Source: Muricea muricata (Eukaryota > Cnidaria > Anthozoa > Malacalcyonacea > Plexauridae). From it: a stretch of DNA of 64,000 bases. The translations under genes were made by a program, and so were the position numbers. The stretch is from NCBI GenBank assembly GCA_963855995.1, contig OY979718.1, positions 30,723,282-30,787,281 of the forward strand, in the 5' to 3' direction. This document shows, in pieces, positions 1-10,146 of the stretch. Each line of letters opens with the position of its first letter. Within the stretch, counting starts at the first letter, position 1. The notes under the pieces were generated by a model. That model was given only the letters and a program-made list of their open reading frames with translations, searched no databases and was not told the origin of the DNA.

Positions 1-182
1 GCAACAATGTTGAAGCACGTTAATAAAGCGCTTCCTTAGCGTATTGCTTGACATTCCAAGGCAATCTATTGTTGTTAAGAACTTTTACCTTAAAATAACT
101 GAGATTGATATAGCACAAAGCATTATTTGAAAAGTGTTGGATGATGTTGGTCCAACAATGTTGCATCCGTTTGAACAGGCCC
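1..182. repeat. Arm of a MITE abutting the Polinton ORF
   Basis: The segment carries palindromic CAACAATGTTG-type motifs at about 4-13 and 153-163 and ends with AACAGGCCC. TTAA follows at 183-186, immediately before the stop codon of the next minus-strand ORF. This looks like one end of a TTAA-targeting MITE inserted in the Polinton. The other end is outside the window, so the assignment is tentative. Confidence 0.35.
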
Positions 183-187
183 TTAAA

Positions 188-637
188 CTAGCTGGATTTT
201 GGTGGGGTAAGCAACAGAGGTACCGCTTTTAATTTTCCTAATGCAGTCATTTTCGACCATTTCCTATTCATATCGCGAATGTACGGTTTCACAATCGTAC
301 GTACGACGTGTGCTTCGACTAACCGACCTACATTACCTAATTCGTTTGCAAAAAACGTCAGCTTACGTTGTTTTTTACGCTCTATAGCTTTATGGTTTTT
401 CCAAAGAATAGGTAAAATTTCATACCGGATTTGTTTGTACACACCACGACGGTGTTCGGGTTTTTCGAAAAAGTACCCTTTTAATATTTGGTGAATCATA
501 CTTGCGACTTTATCCGTTGGATTAATCTCGCATATGTTAAATATATAAAATAATAATTCTTCTCGGAAACCTTTTTGTTCTCGATAGTACCCGTCGATTT
601 GGTACCATATAAACAATTTTTCCAAAATTCCCTGCAT
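188..637 (-). CDS. Unassigned Polinton-region ORF, 149 aa
   Basis: The product is unrecognised. It is a basic, probably helical protein (cluster ERKKQRKL near residues 86-93) with no membrane segment or obvious catalytic motif. It follows the GIY-YIG ORF on the same strand by about 80 bases, so it is probably part of the Polinton gene set. The stop codon lies 2 bases from a TTAA and a MITE-like arm, so the true C-terminus may have been cut by that insertion. No domain-based function can be proposed. Confidence 0.5.
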   Translation of the reverse strand: MQGILEKLFIWYQIDGYYREQKGFREELLFYIFNICEINPTDKVASMIHQILKGYFFEKPEHRRGVYKQIRYEILPILWKNHKAIERKKQRKLTFFANELGNVGRLVEAHVVRTIVKPYIRDMNRKWSKMTALGKLKAVPLLLTPPKSS

Positions 638-716
638 ACTCTTTCGTAAGTTTAACGTTGTGTACTAATACGGACATTTTTTTTATTCTACAAGAATAAA
701 AAAAAAGCACGATTCT

Positions 717-1199
717 TTAGTCGACGGACCAAACCCATTTCATAAAATGTTTGTATGTCTCGAGACGTTTTTTTAAAGCATGGCTATGCATAAACGCAAC
801 TGTACATAATTCACAATAATACCGTTTTGTCTCTTTATTTTTCTTAAAATAGGACGCATGGTATTCCCTTTTAACTAAATCCTCATTAGCCGGTGAAACT
901 GTATTAAGATTAGCACCTAAAGCTTTTACACATTCCCGCTCGAATTCACAAATTGTTTTTCGATCGCATGCAAACGTTATTAACGGAACGATTTCCCAAT
1001 GTTGAATACCAACCTTCCTCATTTTTTGATATAATTTAGAACTCCCGTAATATTTTAACCTAGATGGGTTCCCTGCCCTTTGCCTATGAATTGATAACCT
1101 TAGGCATAAAGACCACGACGTACTCCCAATATAAACATCGTTACCACAGTCGGTTCGACATAACATGTATACGGTCCTTTCTTTAATTTTGTCAACCAT
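717..1199 (-). CDS. GIY-YIG endonuclease with C-terminal zinc finger
   Basis: This is a 160-aa intact ORF. Residues about 10-35 (TVYMLCRTDCGNDVYIGST) fit the GIY-YIG core, with VYM in the GIY position and VYIGST in the YIG position. Downstream R (34) and H (38) precede a region compatible with the nuclease fold, and E-rich FERECVKALGA fits the catalytic Glu helix. Residues about 127-150 (YYCELCTVAFMHSHALKK) form a C2H2-like finger that could bind DNA. GIY-YIG nucleases occur in Mavirus and in some Polinton-like elements, where a role in recombination or integration is only inferred. It sits between the small membrane-protein ORF and the 149-aa ORF on the same strand. Confidence 0.75.
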   Translation of the reverse strand: MVDKIKERTVYMLCRTDCGNDVYIGSTSWSLCLRLSIHRQRAGNPSRLKYYGSSKLYQKMRKVGIQHWEIVPLITFACDRKTICEFERECVKALGANLNTVSPANEDLVKREYHASYFKKNKETKRYYCELCTVAFMHSHALKKRLETYKHFMKWVWSVD

Positions 1200-1239
1200 T
1201 TTTTAAACTTTTAAAAGTTTAAAAAATTTTGTCCGCGAT

Positions 1240-1640
1240 TTAATTTTTCTCTATTTCCAATGGTGGATATAATGGTGGTGCCGTTGGATTTTTTAAAAAC
1301 TCACGACGTGTTTGTTTTATAATTAATTCTTCACTTACACCTTTTAATCCTTGAAGCACATTTTTCTTTTTTGCTGCAGTATCATGAATTTTCTTCACGT
1401 CTTTTTTCGAAGATTTTCCCGTATCAAAAAGCGCAGCACCACCACCAATGGCAACCAGTATAATAGTATGTGGAAAAAACACCGCAGTCGTTACCCCACC
1501 TGCGATCAACAAGACTCTTGCCGTTGTTTTTGCAACAAATAACAACTTCTTCTTCTTCTTCTTGGACTTGCCTTTTAAACCTCGAGCATTTCATCTTTCA
1601 TACGTAAAAGTTCGTTTTCGGTATGTTGTGCTGGATTCAT
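1240..1640 (-). CDS. Small membrane protein with clustered late-domain motifs (frameshifted)
   Basis: An ATG at 1638-1640 opens a short reading frame that shifts near 1575-1590 into a frame open to 1240; the uninterrupted part (1240-1545) is 101 aa. It has a lysine run, a hydrophobic stretch (residues about 10-40, rich in L/I/V/A/G, probably one or two membrane segments), a basic middle, and a C-terminal tail. In the tail PTAP (87-90), PPLY (90-93) and YPPL (93-96) overlap. These match the three classical ESCRT-recruiting late-domain types (PTAP, PPxY, YPxL). Such motifs are known from enveloped-virus matrix proteins; a budding or membrane role here is inference. It lies directly downstream of the polymerase C-terminus. 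The frameshift may be decay. Confidence 0.55.
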
Positions 1641-1830
1641 CTTTATTTAATACCCGTAAGGTAACGTATCAAAATTACTTTGTACAACACGTTTAATTCC
1701 ATCGATTTTTTTAAACCGCATTATAAGCAAGGTCCATCAATGAACCTTTTTTAAATAATTTTTTAGTGTCAACATCTACATTATATAGATTAGGATGTTT
1801 CGTCCGCCAATGGCCGATCGCTAGCGTTTG

Positions 1831-4716
1831 TATAATAATAATTTATTTACTTATAGTGCGCGTGTTCCATGGAAAGATGCTCACAAGCGCATTACACATT
1901 ACAAAAATGAACTTATTACAAAATTTACAATCTTAGCTTATAAAATGGTACAACAAACTATGCATAATTAAAAATAACCTACTAACATAGTTCAAATGTA
2001 CAATAATCCAATGACGACGGCCTAACAGTTATATGCCTTTTTAAAAAGGTATGTTTTAAGGAAGCGTTTAAAACTATCTATATTCGAAGCATTCCGCAGA
2101 GCACTAGGAAGATTATTCCATAGCTTAGGTGCCGCAACAGTAAAGAAGCGGTCTCCCAAGGTAACTTTGCTTTTTATTTTCGGGTAATCCAATAGGTACT
2201 TATCATTAGATGATCTAAGATTATACCTAGAAGATGTCATTAATTCTAAAAGTTCTGAAATATATTCTGGAGCAAGCCCATGAATTGCTTTAAAAACAAA
2301 GAGAAGAACTTTAAACTGGATTCTATAGGCAACAGGTAACCAATGAAGACTAAATAGAGAAGGAGTAATGTGGTCAAACCGACCAACATTGCAAATGAGT
2401 CTCGCAGCTGCATTCTGAACACGTTGGAGCTTGTGTAGTTGGTTGTTAGGCAATCCAAGCAGGAGACTGTTACAATAGTCAAGATGACTGGTGACAAATG
2501 CATTAACCAAGATCTGCGTACAATCCGAGCTAAGAAATTTCCTAATTCTTCGAATGTTATACAAATGGAAAAAGGAAGCCTTACAGACCCTGTTTATGTG
2601 TTCATTCATCTTTAACTGTCCATCAAGCCAACATCCCAGATTTTTCACTACACTGGATGGGGAAACCACACAGTCGCCAACACGTAAAGCATCAATGTTG
2701 ACTTTAGCAAGCTGTTGCCTAGTTCCTATGACAACAAACTCAGTTTTTCCGTCATTTAATTTAAGCTTGTCTGAAAGCATCCACTGTCTTATATCCATAA
2801 TACATCTTTGCATGGCTTCAACAGCAGCAGATTGATCATCACAGGAATTGGCATTAAAAGACACATATAATTGTGTATCGTCAGCATACGCATGGGCCTT
2901 TTGAAGATGGCGTTCAATTATCGTAAACAGCTTGCTTGCATATAGGACAAAGGCAAGAGGGCCAAACGCAGGATCCTTGTGGTACACCATATTTTACTTC
3001 AAACCTCCGAGATGTTCCGCCATTGATAGATATGAACTGAGATCTGTCACGTAGATATGACGTGAACCAGGAGTGAACATGCCCGGAAATGCCAAAGTCT
3101 GTGCATAGTCGATCAAGCAATATAATATGATCTACAGTGTCAAAGGCCGCACTAAGGTCAAGGAGCACCAGTAAAGTAACCCTCTGCTGGTTCATGTTAA
3201 GTAGAATGTCATTCTTAACCCTGAGAAGAGTAGTTTCAGTACTATGAAACTCACGGTATGCCGATTGAGTTTTAGGATATAGTTCATGAGCAGTATGATA
3301 ATTATGAGTTTGTCCAAACACAGCTCGTTCAATAAGTTTACCAACAAAAGGCAGGTTACTGATGGGTCGTAAGTTAGAGAAAGTTTTCTCTGCGCTTGAC
3401 TTCTTTAGTACTGGTTTAACGTCTGCGAGTTTGCACTCCTCTGGGAAGCAACCAGTTTGTAGAGACAGATTTATCATCTTTGTAAGGATAGGCAAGAGAA
3501 CATCCAAACACTCAACTATTAGGGGGGTGGGCATTGGATCTAAGGAACAGGACTTCTTGTTTGATTTATGTATTAATTGCAGGACATCATCCTGAGTAAG
3601 AGTAGAGAAGGACTCAAAGAGACTCGAACAAATAGAGGGTTGTTCAACCGCTTGAGTAGAGTTAGTTGAGCTAATAGCAGCTTCATCAAGTTTAGTGCGA
3701 ATGCACTCGATCTTCTGCACAAAAAAATTCCCAATATCATTTGCTAACACCGTACTATCACCATATCCCTGAAAAGACAAATCATTCTCCTGAACAAACA
3801 GAGTTTTTGCAGACCTAAACAGCTTGCGTTGATCATGGCTGTTCTCTTCTATAAAGCCTGTGTAATATTTCTGTCGCACCCGCTTCATCACAAAGGTAGC
3901 ATGGTTTTTTCGGGATTTGAAGACCAAAAAGTCACTATGCAACCTTGTTTTCCGCCACTTCCTCTCAGCCCTTCGCCGATCCCTTTTGGCAGATTTAACT
4001 TCGTTGGTGAACCAGGGGACAGTAGGTCGGTAATTGTCTTATTAATCACAGGAGCATGGCGATCAAGGGCTGATTTTAACGTATTGTCGTAACACTTAAC
4101 CAACTCATTCAGATCATATGTGTCCACATTCGTATAGAGGTCAGAGCTCAAAAGTTCTTCGCAGAGCGTATTCACACTGATTGATTTCATTTTCCTGAAA
4201 GAGATCTGTGTTTTTCTAAGAGAGGGCTTGCTGATCGTGAGCTGACAATGGACAGGCATGTGATCAGAGAACAGATACCCAGCCCAGGGTTTCGAAATAC
4301 CAAGCAGGTCAGATTGTCTTGTAATGATAAGATCCAGGGTATGTTCGCTAACATGTGTAGGAACAGTGACATGTTGCTGAAGCCCAACACTCTCAAGTAG
4401 CTCATGTAATCTGACCGCATCTGTATCATCAGCTACGTCCATATGAATGTTAAAATCACCCGTGATTAGGAGATGGTTAGCACAAAATACTGTCGACTCA
4501 AGAAATTTCGAAAATTCCTCTAGGAAGACACTAGTAGTCACAGGGTGGGCTACAGAATATGGTATTCTGTAGATGATAACAAGATGAATCCGTTGGGTCC
4601 CAGCTAGTACGTCCCATTCAGAATACTCAAACGATCGTAACTCACCAGCATCACTCTTTTTCACACTTAAATTATTCCTGAACAGGACACCAGTGCCACC
4701 CCCCTGCGGTTAACTC
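1831..4716 (-). mobile_element. 5'-truncated CR1/L2-like LINE inserted in the polymerase gene
   Basis: The left boundary (the 3' end of the element) carries a short ATTATTATA-type tail instead of poly(A), as is usual for CR1/L2-group elements. The right boundary falls inside the apurinic endonuclease domain, so the element is 5'-truncated. The polymerase reading frame resumes in register on both sides (to 4717 and from 1830), which fixes the boundaries. Only a 3-bp CAA is shared at the ends, consistent with the short or absent target duplications of this group. Confidence 0.85.
2022..4716 (-). pseudogene. LINE ORF2: AP endonuclease and reverse transcriptase, frameshifted
   Basis: The endonuclease part lies at 3888-4700, with GDFNIHMD, TLDLIITR and SDHMPVHC marking catalytic Asp/Asn/His positions. 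Reverse transcriptase blocks follow at 2914-3942: NLRPISNLPFVGKLIER, LLDLSAAFDTVDH (motif A) and YGVPQGS. The next block, at 2022-2990, contains AYADDTQLY (motif C) and the thumb region. The reading frame changes near 3915 and 2980, so no full product can be made. It encoded nicking and target-primed reverse transcription. The domain order and the DDTQLY box fit CR1/L2-type non-LTR elements; the exact clade is not certain. Confidence 0.85.
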
Positions 4717-7700
4717 TTGGATGGTCCATATTCCATTCCCACAAATAATTCGTTCATCGTCGTTGGCCGATAAGGTAATCTTATTCACGGTTTCTGTGTA
4801 CACGTCATGTTTCCTGCTCCGAAAAACGTTCATGCTGCGGTAATGAACATTCTTTTTAAACACACAGTCTTTGTAATCTTCAAGACTCAAATGCTTTTTA
4901 ACGACAGCTTTTTTAACACCTTTACACTTCTTTTTCTCTGGACCTTCGTGTATTTTAAACGCATATAACTTTGAACGCAATCCTACGAATTCTGAGATTT
5001 GTTGTCCACCGGCCTCGTCCTTCATGAAACCGATAACTTTTTTATTGACCCGCGGAAGTCCTGTTTGATGGTCTGCAGGATATGCAGACGTATCGTACAT
5101 TGAAGGAATGTCGTCATGAATATCGTCGTAGAAATCTTTCGTTTGGATATCGTAGCATAAACTATCTGTATCGGTAAACAAGAGGTTTGCGCGGCCCCCG
5201 TATTTCCTTTTAATGTGGTTGTACTGAAAGCCGTACATTAAGGTTTTAGACAGGTCGAGAATGCTCATTCCTAAGTAAATAGGTTTTCGTAAGTGAATAG
5301 TCGTCTTGTGCATATGTACGGCGGCGAGATCTTCCGTGAAAATGTTAACACGGTCGAAATTTGGTTTGTTTGCTAATTTTTTAATTAAACGCATCTTCGT
5401 CCGTTACTAACCGGACATCAACACGGTTCCTAACATTTTCCATCGTTTTACCGAACACAGAATTGTTCATTAATTTAGAGAAGTCTTTTTCGACATCAGT
5501 CGTGCCTTTCGCCCGTAAATCTGTATTCAATTGGATATAGTCTTCCAACCACGGTCGTTCGTTGAATTTAATACCACGATGAACTTTTTTAAGTACCATC
5601 CCGAGACCTAAATATTGTTGTAAATTTTTGTAGTGAATTACATAGTTTGTCTTATCTCGCAAGTTCGGAATTAAGTTACCGACCTTGTTAATTTTTAACG
5701 ATTCTGGAGCAAGCGGATATTCGTTATGTGCATCATGCAAATCTTTCGGGTACTCGAGATCGACTTCTAAAATACAACCAATCCCATCATCATCATCGGT
5801 TATAAAATTCCAATGAGGTAGTTCGCATTCAGGTAACCATTTGAACCCGTCGACAGGTAATGGTTGTGACATAGCCCACCCGTGCAGGTTATTTGCATCT
5901 AAGTACGGTATGAAGTAACTTTCTTTTTCGCGGTCGTATTTGTTCATGTACTTGTTGTTGGCTTTGGCATACCTTTTGGTGATGGTACTGACCCCACCGC
6001 GAAAGCCGGTTTCGACCATCAGGTACATATTTGGGTCGGTTAATAATTCTAATTTTACCTTTGAAATTTTTAATGCGGCGTCCCAAGCAAGTCCCGGTGC
6101 AGTGTAATACCACAACGGGTCCAGCCCATAATGTTTTATACAAACGTCGCGATAGTTTTGCATCACGTCTGCAAGCAGTAAGACGTCTGTTTTTAAGTTT
6201 AAGTCGTGGTAATCTCTCATGGTTTTACAACCAAATTCGTTCGAAACTTTTTGTGCATGTCCGTATTGATCATCGCTAATATGCTCGTCGTTTAACTTGC
6301 TGTAAAAAGCTTTTTTAGACGGGAGTCCGTTGGCTTCTAACTTATCAAACCCGGTCATGAACTCGTACGGAAACACCCCTTTCTTTTTTAACAACCCGTG
6401 TGTACCTAATCCGCGTTCGAGGTTCTTAAACTGGTCAGGGCCGAGCCCTTTGACGAGATCGTCTAAACTTTTTAATGTAAATTTTACGGAATCTAAAAAG
6501 CGTATTTCTAACGTTTTTTCGTGTTCCTTTCCTTCATCGTCTATGTACGTTCCCATGACTTTTTTTTTACTGAACGAGATATATTTTTTGTCTGTTTTTA
6601 AAATACAGTTTACTTTTCCACCTAAACTTTTTACAAATAAGTGAGAGTCATAGCCTTCTAAATTATGGAATAAGACCGGTACGAACATTGGGGTTTTCAT
6701 TTTGAGATTGCATGCATTATGCGCGGCCCCGCGGTATTCCCCGGTAAGATGACAATGGTCTCGGACACGATCATTACCCAACGTTCCTTTACATGCATAA
6801 CATACTTCTACGTTTTGAAATTCTAATTCCTCGTTGCCCGTCATTTTAACCGGTACGTTGGTCGTTAAAATATCGTATACTTTTTCTAAATCTCGTTCTA
6901 AATATTCTACAAATTTGCAGCCGATGTCTTCACCTTCTTCTTCCATCGTGTATAAGACCGTTTTTGGTTCGTAAATCCTGTCATCCATGCACGTAATCGT
7001 ATAACAAAACCCGCTTGGCGTATGATGCTGGTATTGTGTAGTACCCTTCCCGATCTTATTGCCTACCGGTGGTAACAAACTCTCAAAATCGGCGTACACT
7101 GCAAACGGGACCTTCTGCGTTCGTTGGTATTGTTTAAAATATTCGACGTTGTTCGACGAATTTGGGTAAACATGTCGTAGATGGTCTTGTTTAGAACACC
7201 ACTCTAAATGGTCCTTTAAAACTTTTTCTGATCCGATCGAAATGGTTTAAACATCGCATGCAAATAAATTTTGATCTTTTGTTTTTACTTTTTTGGCTGG
7301 ACACGAGCCGACTTAAGTTTTTAACAACACCGTAATGTTCGTTAAAGTAAAATAAGTTCACGATAGTATCAAAATTGTTTGTACTTAACCGTAACGTATA
7401 AACTTTTTTCGTTTCTTCGTCGTACGAAAAGACGTTAACATTAATACGGCTACTCGTTTCAAATACACCAATATTTTTAACCTTCACAGGAAACTCTAAA
7501 CCATCCCAGTTATAATTCTCCGACTGTACATGTTTTCGTGATATTTTTGAAACTTGTCCTGCGTCGCGTTCAACAAGGTTTAATGCGCGTGTTACCGCCC
7601 ACTTAAAACACTGATCGTCGTTGTTCTCCATATTGATCACCGCTTTTTTGTTCACGATACATTTAGGAAACGGAGTATAACTTCTCCCTATGACAGGATC

Positions 7701-7760
7701 AAATTTCGTAATGTAAATATCTAAACGGTCGATGGAATGTAATCGCCACCCACTACCACA

Positions 7761-8232
7761 TAGACTTGGATCAAGTCCGTCTCTCTAAAGTGCGAAGAGA
7801 ACCGAGGGAATTGAAACTGCAATAATCGCGCCGCAAGCGAGCGTGCCACGAAGTGGCGCGCGAGGGAGAGACGGACTTGGCTCACTTGCACAGTTTCGAA
7901 TCAGATTTATTATTTTGGCGGGAAATGGTATTAATAGACTAGATGAAGCTAATTCATAGTAATTTATACCAGACACGAAGATAGACAGAATGGTGGTGTG
8001 TATTTTGAAACATGATCAGTGAACAAGACATTATTTCCGCTGTATTGCAATTAGCATGAATTATTGCCATCTGGTTATGACGCGTTACCGACTGAAAAAT
8101 CAGTCGGTAAATTTGGCGCATTTGCAGGTGAGCCAAGTCCGTCTCCCGCAAACTTTCCCGCGTAAATTCACTTTGCTTCCTTTCGGCCTTGCTTCCCTTC
8201 GGATTTTAGAGAGACGGACTTGGTCCAAGTCT
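7761..8232. mobile_element. 472-bp MITE with nested inverted repeats and 9-bp target duplication
   Basis: The termini are inverted: TAGACTTGGATCAAGTCCGT at 7761-7780 faces its near-exact complement at 8213-8232. The flanks are ACTACCACA (7752-7760) and ACTACCATA (8233-8241), a 9-bp duplication with one mismatch. A second, inner pair (about 7863-7886 and 8128-8150) repeats the GAGACGGACTTGG motif. Removing the element and one flank restores register between the two N-terminal polymerase blocks. A 9-bp duplication suggests a Mutator-like family. There is no coding capacity. Confidence 0.8.
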
Positions 8233-8776
8233 AACTACCATACCGTTGGAACTTTTAAAAATTTTCTAAAATACGTTCTTTCATTTCAACGTAATCTTCA
8301 TTGACGTTGTCGTAAATTACATGTACCTTTGACCTAATATGTGCAATGGTAAAAGTATCTTCCCCTGTTGCAGGGTCGGTTTTTACCAATTTACATGTCA
8401 TGACGACGTTTACTTTTTTCCCCGCACTGTTAACCGAATTAATTAACCGGACTACTGCCAACCCTATGTCTTCGAGGAAAACAACAGGATCTTTGTAACG
8501 ATCACCTTTAAACATCCATTTTTGTGTATTACCGCGAAAGGCATTCGATATTAAAACCGGTTGAGGTTGTTGTGGGATTTCATCCCTACCCAACCCTATA
8601 TCATCCTCAATTAAGCCCTTGTTGGACTTCCTCTTCTTGGCTAAAAAAATACCTAAATGGTCGTTGTATTTGACCGGCAGCCCACTGAAATGTCGTAGAT
8701 AATGTATTGATTAAATAACTAATAACCATTTTTATTTAAAAACCTTTTTTAGGTTTTAAAATTATACGCGATTTTT

Positions 8777-9274
8777 TTATTCCATTACTACCCGTACGGG
8801 TTTTGGACGTGGCGGGGCCTTCACAACCGATATGTCGTCGACACACACGAGTAACGACGGATGCTCGTACCCTTTGTAAATTGCCGTGACCGTAATTTGG
8901 GCATTCACCATCACGTTTTTTACATCCAGCATGTCTTTGTCAAACTCGTCTTCTTTAAGTTTTAAATATAAGTTTTTATATTCATCCTTCTCAACGAGAC
9001 AACGCAACATCGGTTTCGAAAGCGTACGGCCAGTTACAAACGTTTTTGCTTTTTCTTCGACGGCTTTTAAATCGTCAAAAAGTTTATCGTTGATATTTAA
9101 TCCAATACTGTAGTTTTTAAACTTTTTATTGTACGATATGCCAAAATGCGAATACGCATCTTTTACGGCAAACGTAATCGTATCTTTTTCGTTGTAAGAC
9201 AAGTTGGTATACTTTTCCGTGGTTTTAGACACTCCGATGAGTTCAGCATTAAAGACCATTTTTAGCCTCATTAG
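8777..9274 (-). CDS. Unassigned Polinton-region ORF upstream of the polymerase
   Basis: The reading frame is open to 9397, but its first 41 codons run into a local tandem repeat. The Met at 9272-9274 is therefore a better start, giving about 165 aa. It is lysine-rich in the middle, with an alternating hydrophobic pattern near the C-terminus (NVMVNAQITVTAIYKGYEHP) that suggests a beta-rich fold. No family was recognised; a single-stranded-DNA-binding role is one possibility but has no motif support. It is oriented with the polymerase and lies about 80 bases upstream of the N-terminal polymerase region. Confidence 0.45.
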   Translation of the reverse strand, partial: LMRLKMVFNAELIGVSKTTEKYTNLSYNEKDTITFAVKDAYSHFGISYNKKFKNYSIGLNINDKLFDDLKAVEEKAKTFVTGRTLSKPMLRCLVEKDEYKNLYLKLKEDEFDKDMLDVKNVMVNAQITVTAIYKGYEHPSLLVCVDDISVVKAPPRPKPVRVVME

Positions 9275-9329
9275 AATTTGCTTTTTAATTTTCTCGATTT
9301 TTTCAAAAAATGCTGACAAAACATTTTTT

Positions 9330-9442
9330 GAAGGCCGCCATCTTAGAAAACGGGGGCAGTTATTGGAGTTACGCCAGAACCGCCTGAAGGTCGCCATCTT
9401 GGAAAACGGGGGCGGTTATTGGAGTCACGCCAGAAACCGCCT
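9330..9442. repeat. Two-copy 56-bp tandem repeat
   Basis: Two head-to-tail copies at 9330-9385 and 9386-9442 share GCCATCTT, GAAAACGGGGGC, TTATTGGAGT and ACGCCAGAA blocks with a few substitutions. Each contains GCCATCTT, part of a YY1-like motif on the opposite strand. They lie just upstream of the Polinton ORF and could be its promoter region or the approach to the element terminus. Neither is proven. Confidence 0.6.
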
Positions 9443-10146
9443 TCCTTTCACTACTTGTCTTCCTCTCGCATATATAATTTAACCTTGATAAGGCATTTGC
9501 TTTTGAGTTTGACCACTGGATAGTGCATCGTAATACAAAATACAAATAAAATTGAAGCCGGAAACAAGTCATATTTTGAAAGCGGCGGCCATGTATAAGG
9601 GCCACACTCAAGAATTAAATCAACGTAGTTTCTTTTAGAAAAGCTGTGAAAACTTTTGTTTCAAAACGTAAGCTATATGTCCTGTTTAGAAGTCTATAGC
9701 ATTCGGTGCTCAAGTGGGGCCATTCAACATGGCCGCGCAAGTCTAAAAATGTGACGTACTTCTGGCTTCAAAGGCCAACAATCCAACAATAGATGCGCTA
9801 TCGAGCTTTATGCTTTTGACTAACTACGATTGTTTAAACAGCCAGCCTGAAACATGATATCTTCTGAACACAAGACATAATTGGTGACGAAACACCGGTG
9901 AAGAAAGGTGTTCTGCACATTTCCGAACGCGCATGACCACAATGCACTGCGGTAAACATGGTTTGAGATAAATTCTCCCCTACATATACAAATTAGGTCT
10001 GCTGCTTCGCTAGCTCGCTTCAGGCTCGCTCGCTCCGCAGCAATCACATAAATTATTCTAATTTCGAAATAATAAATTATTATTTCTTTACAAAAAATAC
10101 GTCAGTCAAGCGACTGATTGGACGTACCCTAGATCCGCCCCTGATA
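9443..10146. other. Region without a recognised gene
   Basis: Only short open frames without family signatures occur here. At 10129-10143 there is CTAGATCCGCCCCTG, which matches a hAT-type MITE terminus, but no partner end was found. A clear Polinton terminal repeat was not identified in this stretch. Confidence 0.5.

Larger units (their letters stand above)
1711..8700 (-). pseudogene. Polinton/adintovirus-type protein-primed DNA polymerase B, disrupted
   Basis: The gene would replicate the element by protein priming. On the minus strand, read from high to low coordinates, the visible parts are as follows. The N-terminal region is at about 8255-8700, with an in-frame stop near 8250. A second N-terminal block runs 7240-7751 and ends in a Cys-rich finger. 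The exonuclease block starts at 7099 (YADFES, exo I). An HNH-like insert (VRDHCHLTGEYRGAAH) follows. Exo II is FHNLEGYDSHLF, exo III is near YHDLNLKTDV, Pol A is YLDANNLHGW, and Pol B is MNNSVFGK. Pol C (FTDTDSL) is near 5175. The C-terminal tail is at 1711-1830. Breaks are a MITE at 7761-8232, frameshifts near 7230 and 5385, and a LINE at 1831-4716. All key motif residues remain although the frame is broken, so the loss looks recent. Confidence 0.85.

Noticed and set aside
9298..9480. Polinton terminal inverted repeat
   Set aside because: The tandem repeat here looked promising, but no inverted partner exists in the window and no 6-bp target duplication could be identified.
10112..10143. CTAGATCCGCCCCTG as a hAT MITE end
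   Set aside because: It fits a hAT terminus, but no inverted partner or 8-bp duplication was found nearby.
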